DNA of 64,000 nt, taken from Prochlorococcus sp. AG-436-C14. Lineage in GTDB: Bacteria > Cyanobacteriota > Cyanobacteriia > PCC-6307 > Cyanobiaceae. The notes beneath the pieces were generated by a model. The model worked only from the letters and a program-made list of their open reading frames with translations, did not search any database and had not been told where the DNA came from. The stretch spans positions 62,001-126,000 of the forward strand of contig QCPD01000003.1 of NCBI GenBank assembly GCA_003209755.1, written 5' to 3'. Below are positions 60,431 to 64,000 of the stretch, one piece after another. A program made the translations under genes and the position numbers. Within the stretch, counting starts at the first letter, position 1, and the number at the start of each line of letters is the position of its first letter.

Positions 60431-60516
60431 GGGAGTGGGGGGACTTGAACCCCCACGGCCAAAAAGCGGCCAACAGATTTTAAGTCTGGTGCGTCTACCA
60501 ATTCCGCCACACTCCC
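60430..60516 (-). tRNA. trnL-UAA: tRNA-Leu (anticodon UAA)
   Basis: An 87-base tRNA with a seven-pair acceptor stem (GGGAGTG with CACTCCC), discriminator A at 60430, and a D-loop with GGTAGACGC. The anticodon loop CTTAAAA gives UAA, a long class II variable arm follows (GGCC...GGCC), and the T arm is GGGGGTTCAAGTCCCCC. The closing pair of the anticodon stem is C-T. CCA is not encoded. The group I intron found in this gene of many other cyanobacteria is absent. The 3' end runs straight into the ndhL start codon. Confidence 0.95.
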
Positions 60517-60657
60517 CAGTGATAGCAAGGGTTGTCACAATGCTAGAGATTCAACTCTAAGCCATTCACATATTAGCGTAAACGTATGTGCTTAAATCAG
60601 TACTCTTAAGAATATCTAGAGTTAAATAATTATTGGAAGACTCATTCACCAATCTCA

Positions 60658-61722
60658 CTAAAAATGCCCAATTGCCCAGCGAAGAGTTTCTCCTGAATGA
60701 AATGGTTTTACAAAATCATTGGGATCACCATCTAGTCCAACGTCAATCATTTGAGGTACGGAAATATTTCTTTTAACTAATGTTATTCTCTCTGTGTTTA
60801 AAGGTAATCCATAAAAAGTTGCTCCATTTATACTTGAAAAAGCTTCAAACCTATCTAGGGCATTTTCTTCTTCGAAAACTTTTAAATAGCTTTCCAAAGC
60901 GAAAGGGGCATTAAAGATTCCCGCACATCCACATGAGCTTTCCTTAAAGCTGCGGGTATGAGGTGCTGAATCAGTTCCAAGGAAAAAGCAAGGTTTACCG
61001 CTGGTAGCAGCTTGTCTTAGAGCAATACGATGAATTTCACGTTTAGCTGTGGGTAAGCAATAAAAATCACTCCTTAACCCACCATTGAACATTGCGTTTC
61101 GATTGATATGTAGATGATGCGGTGTGATTGTAGCGGCTATATCAAACTCACTGTTTTCTACAAAGTCAATTGCATCAATGGTCGTGATGTGTTCTAAAAC
61201 CACTTTAAGCGATGAAAATCGTCGTAATAATGGTTCAAGGTGACGCTCAATAAAAACAGCTTCTCTATCAAATACATCAACATTGAAATCGGTCACTTCT
61301 CCATGAATCAATAATGGCATACCAATTCTTTCCATCGTCTCAAATAAATTGTCGATTTTACTTATATCTGTAACCCCATACGAGGAATTAGTTGTCACAT
61401 TAGCTGGATAGAGCTTTGCTCCATGGAAGACACCTTCTCTAAAGCCTCTCTCTAAGACCTCCGCAGGTATATCATCTGTAAGATACGCTGTCATTAATGG
61501 GGTAAAAGAAACACCTTCAGGGATAGACTGGATAATTCTTTTTTTATACCCTTGTGCTTGGCTTATAGTAGTTATTGGCGGATCAAGATTAGGCATGATG
61601 ATTGCTCGACAAAACACATCTGCTGTATGACTTAAAACACCTTTAAGAATCTTTCCATCTCTCAAATGCAGATGCCAATCATCCGGCTTTAATAATGAGA
61701 TTTGATTAACAGAAGCAATCAC
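60658..61722 (-). CDS. pyrC: Dihydroorotase
   Basis: Closes the pyrimidine ring by converting carbamoyl aspartate to dihydroorotate. The 354-residue protein is of the short class II type: zinc histidines H17 and H19 in DDWHLHLRDG, the carboxylated lysine K103 in FHGAKLYPANVT, LLIHGEVTD with the next histidine, and FLGTDSAPHTRSFKE with the catalytic aspartate. The start is GTG at 61722. It lies 141 bases upstream of the tRNA-Leu on the same strand and is transcribed away from the exchanger gene. Confidence 0.96.
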   Translation of the reverse strand: MIASVNQISLLKPDDWHLHLRDGKILKGVLSHTADVFCRAIIMPNLDPPITTISQAQGYKKRIIQSIPEGVSFTPLMTAYLTDDIPAEVLERGFREGVFHGAKLYPANVTTNSSYGVTDISKIDNLFETMERIGMPLLIHGEVTDFNVDVFDREAVFIERHLEPLLRRFSSLKVVLEHITTIDAIDFVENSEFDIAATITPHHLHINRNAMFNGGLRSDFYCLPTAKREIHRIALRQAATSGKPCFFLGTDSAPHTRSFKESSCGCAGIFNAPFALESYLKVFEEENALDRFEAFSSINGATFYGLPLNTERITLVKRNISVPQMIDVGLDGDPNDFVKPFHSGETLRWAIGHF

Positions 61723-61870
61723 AGGATTAAAGTTTTTTCAATGTATATCTTATGCAACCTTGATCTATAAGTCTTCAAGTATCAATAAAGGGCTAAGATA
61801 CTACGATAATACCAAATGAAAATAATATAAATTAATTCACTAATTTAGTTTCTCCATAAATTACTCAATT

Positions 61871-62965
61871 ATGCAATCAATATTATTGTCATTTTTAGAG
61901 CTTATTACTGGGATACTTTTACTTTTTAGCGGTGGGGAGTTCTTTATTCAAGGATCTGTCGCATTAGCCTTAATCCTTGGGATCCCTCAACTAGTTATTG
62001 GTTTAACAATAGTATCTCTCGGGACAAGTGCACCTGAACTATTTGTGAGTGTTAACTCCTCCCTCTCTGGATCAGATAGTCTGGCTTTGAGCAACATTGT
62101 TGGCAGCAATATTTTCAATGTGATGGTAGTTCTAGGAGGAAGTGCACTTTTACGACCTTTAAGAGTTGAAAGTCGTCTTGTAAGGAGAGACATTCCTCTT
62201 CTTTTAGCAGTCTCAACTGCCGTTTGGGGGATGGCCGCTTCAGAGCTGATAACTTGGCAATTTGGAGTAGCTTTGATAATTGCGCTGATAATAAATACTA
62301 CTTGGGAAATTCGCACAGCAAGAGAGGAGCCTCAAAAAACCCAAGAAGCAGAGCCAGAAATCAATATAGAAAAAGACTCAACAAGTTTATTAAATGCAGG
62401 CATGAAATTATTAGGTGGTATTTTCTTGCTAACTCTTGGATCACGGCTGTTAATAGAAGGCGCATCTACAATTGCAGGATTATTAGGTGTAAGCGAAGCA
62501 ATAATTGGGTTAACGATAGTTTCACTGGGCACCTCTTTACCTGAGTTGATTACTTCATTAGTGGCCGCTATTCGTGGTCAAACTGATCTAGCAATAGGCA
62601 ACGTAATTGGAAGTTGTTTATTAAATCAATTACTAGTTTTAGGTAGCTGTTCTGTATTATCTGGAGGCAGTGGTTTAGTGGTTGAGAATTTACTTATAAC
62701 TAAGGATATTCCTATCATGGTAATAACTACATTTGCGTGCATGCCAATTTTTTGGACAAAAGGAATAATAAGTAGAGGAGAAGGAGGTGTTCTATTAGGA
62801 TTATATATGCTTTACATTTCAGACAAAATAATACCTCTAACTCTACCAACTTTACATTCAGCATTCAAAGAATTAGTTTTTATAGCCATATCATTATCAA
62901 TAATAATAATAATTTATAAGACAATTGCCTACTGGTTAAGGCTAACAAAAAGTTCTAATAACTAA
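61871..62965 (+). CDS. CaCA-family cation exchanger (YrbG-like Na+/Ca2+ antiporter)
   Basis: A 364-residue membrane protein of the calcium/cation antiporter superfamily with about ten hydrophobic spans. The two inverted alpha repeats that form the ion path are clear: GLTIVSLGTSAPELFVS near 51-67 with SNIVGSNIFNVMVVLGG, and GLTIVSLGTSLPELITS near 217 with GNVIGSCLLNQLLVLG. The glutamates of both SAPEL and SLPEL motifs, which bind the cation, are kept. The central loop (about 150-170) is acidic. Calcium or sodium export is likely, but the ion is not fixed by sequence. Confidence 0.9.
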   Translation: MQSILLSFLELITGILLLFSGGEFFIQGSVALALILGIPQLVIGLTIVSLGTSAPELFVSVNSSLSGSDSLALSNIVGSNIFNVMVVLGGSALLRPLRVESRLVRRDIPLLLAVSTAVWGMAASELITWQFGVALIIALIINTTWEIRTAREEPQKTQEAEPEINIEKDSTSLLNAGMKLLGGIFLLTLGSRLLIEGASTIAGLLGVSEAIIGLTIVSLGTSLPELITSLVAAIRGQTDLAIGNVIGSCLLNQLLVLGSCSVLSGGSGLVVENLLITKDIPIMVITTFACMPIFWTKGIISRGEGGVLLGLYMLYISDKIIPLTLPTLHSAFKELVFIAISLSIIIIIYKTIAYWLRLTKSSNN

Positions 62966-62979
62966 TGCCTTTATATAAA

Positions 62980-64000
62980 TTATCTCATTGTCACGAATTC
63001 CTCGGCTATTGTAGGATGCAATGCCATTGTATTATCAAAATCAGATTTTTTAGCTCCTAGCATTAGCGAGATTGATGCCATCTGAATAATCTCAGATGCA
63101 TTGTCCCCAATCATATGACATCCCAAAACTTTATTATTATTTTTATCAACTATTAGCTTTAAAATACATTTAGGACCAGTCTTTGGCAATGATTTAGATA
63201 AGGGTCTAAATATTGATCTATATACTTCAATTTTATCTTTTCCCAACGACTGAATAGCCTTCTCTTCAGTTATGCCCACAGAAGCAATTTCAGGCTGACT
63301 AAATACAGCATAAGGAACAAAATCATAGTTAACCTTTTGAGCTGATTTGCCATAATTTCTATCAGCAAACTTTCTACCTTCATCAATTGCGACAGGTGTT
63401 AAGTTGATCCTGTCAGTTACATCTCCAATAGCAAAGATATTAGGTGTATTTGTTTTACTTTCACTATCAACTTTAATTTTATTTTCAAGAGTTTCTACAC
63501 CCGCTTGTTCTAACTTCAACCCCTCTAAAAATGGCTTTCTACCAGTAGCGAAAAGCAATCCATTCGAGTCAAACTCTTTACCTGTATTTGTTTTTATAAT
63601 TAAAGATCCAGGAGTCCCTTTTATTGATGAAACATTCTCACCAAAGTTAATGTTCATTCCTTTATTTTTCATTGCCTCGGTTAATGCTGAAGAAAGTTCA
63701 AAGTCAAACCCTCTTAAAATCCGATCACCTCGAACTAATTGATTAACCTCAACACCTAAACCATGCAATATGCATGCAAATTCGCAAGCAATATAGCCTG
63801 CACCAACAATTGTAATTTTTTTCGGAAAGCTTTTAAGAAGAAACATATCATCACTTATCCAACCTAAAGAAGCACCCTCGATCTTTGGTCTTTGAGGTCT
63901 GCCTCCCACTGCAATCAAAATTCTTTCTCCATCAAGTTCATTTAAAGTCTCACCATTTATTCGATTTTTTATTTCAATACAATTTGAATTTTTAAACTCA
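62980..64000 (-). CDS. gor: Glutathione reductase, C-terminal part (cut by window edge)
   Basis: The frame stays open to the right edge, so the FAD-binding N-terminus and redox-active cysteines are outside the window. Visible here are the end of the FAD domain (ILIAVGGRPQRPKIEGA) and the NADPH-binding Rossmann motif VGAGYIACEFACILHGLG. The second FAD contact NIFAIGDVTDRINLTPVAI follows. The C-terminal dimer domain ends in HPTIAEEFVTMR, whose histidine and glutamate complete the active site. The RINLTPVAIDEG segment and the HPTIAEEFVT ending fit glutathione reductase among its relatives. It lies 14 bases from the convergent exchanger gene. Confidence 0.9.
   Translation of the reverse strand, partial: EFKNSNCIEIKNRINGETLNELDGERILIAVGGRPQRPKIEGASLGWISDDMFLLKSFPKKITIVGAGYIACEFACILHGLGVEVNQLVRGDRILRGFDFELSSALTEAMKNKGMNINFGENVSSIKGTPGSLIIKTNTGKEFDSNGLLFATGRKPFLEGLKLEQAGVETLENKIKVDSESKTNTPNIFAIGDVTDRINLTPVAIDEGRKFADRNYGKSAQKVNYDFVPYAVFSQPEIASVGITEEKAIQSLGKDKIEVYRSIFRPLSKSLPKTGPKCILKLIVDKNNNKVLGCHMIGDNASEIIQMASISLMLGAKKSDFDNTMALHPTIAEEFVTMR

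Noticed and set aside
60544..60559. Small hairpin TAGAG...CTCTA upstream of tRNA-Leu
   Set aside because: Five-pair stem without a T run; too weak for a terminator and not clearly linked to a promoter.
1..64000. CRISPR arrays, insertion sequences, integrases, prophage genes, toxin-antitoxin pairs
   Set aside because: None seen on either strand; gene content is housekeeping throughout.

Overview
The window reads as chromosomal DNA from a small-genome marine picocyanobacterium, most likely Prochlorococcus of a low-light, moderately AT-rich type. The organism call rests on gene content and style. The sequence is AT-rich with very short intergenic spaces. It carries photosynthetic electron-transfer genes (plastocyanin petE, cytochrome c6 petJ, NDH-1 subunits ndhD and ndhL), phylloquinone genes (menB, menD), tetrapyrrole synthesis (hemE), glycogen synthesis (glgA, glgB), a MntCAB-type manganese transporter, and several protein families of unknown function shared by cyanobacteria and plastids (DUF1350, DUF760, DUF4336, DUF3007, Ycf51). 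The exact strain cannot be named from the sequence alone. I saw no insertion sequence, prophage, integrase, CRISPR array or rRNA; one tRNA gene is present.

Layout. 1-2857 (mostly minus): 5' end of a UDP-glucose dehydrogenase, hisS, a small unknown gene and a DEDDh exonuclease. 2999-10943: DUF1350 gene, acetyl-CoA synthetase, a HAD phosphatase, then a minus-strand run comB - nitrilase - amidase - murI - prenyl diphosphate synthase. 10990-16242 (plus): ubiD, aroA, an MnmC-like methyltransferase, glmU. 16257-21915 (minus): murF, glgA, menB, menD. 21979-28203: lepB, DUF760, DUF4336, the mntB/mntA/mntC transporter and a membrane protein with a DUF697-like part. 28434-37675 (plus): a low-complexity protein with a probable ribbon-helix-helix core, trpS, thrS, glucokinase, thrB, ndhD and an M3 oligopeptidase. 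37672-44091 (minus): lipase-like protein, folB, proA and a TamB/Tic236-like protein. 44159-51943 (plus): Ycf51, DUF4332, a small exported protein, a CocE-like hydrolase, glgB, hemE, an epimerase and petE with a clear terminator. 52327-58600: clpB, a QueD-like gene (minus), hisIE, then a sigma factor - YkvA - unknown - petJ cluster. 58576-64000: YCII protein, trpA, DUF3007, ndhL, tRNA-Leu(UAA), pyrC, a CaCA-type cation exchanger and the C-terminal part of glutathione reductase.

Most genes are housekeeping functions: cell wall (murI, murF, glmU, amidase), quinones (prenyl diphosphate synthase, ubiD, menB, menD), amino acids (aroA, trpA, thrB, proA, hisIE), translation (hisS, trpS, thrS, tRNA-Leu), glycogen (glgA, glgB, glucokinase) and photosynthesis.

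The most unusual features are: two genes, menD and the tamB-like gene, each broken by a single extra base in a homopolymer; a tRNA-Leu whose discriminator base is also the first base of the apparent ndhL start codon; a long sigma-factor leader with a palindrome framed by direct repeats and a strong Shine-Dalgarno; and an RGG-flanked ribbon-helix-helix-like protein. I found no convincing new multi-gene defence or mobile system.
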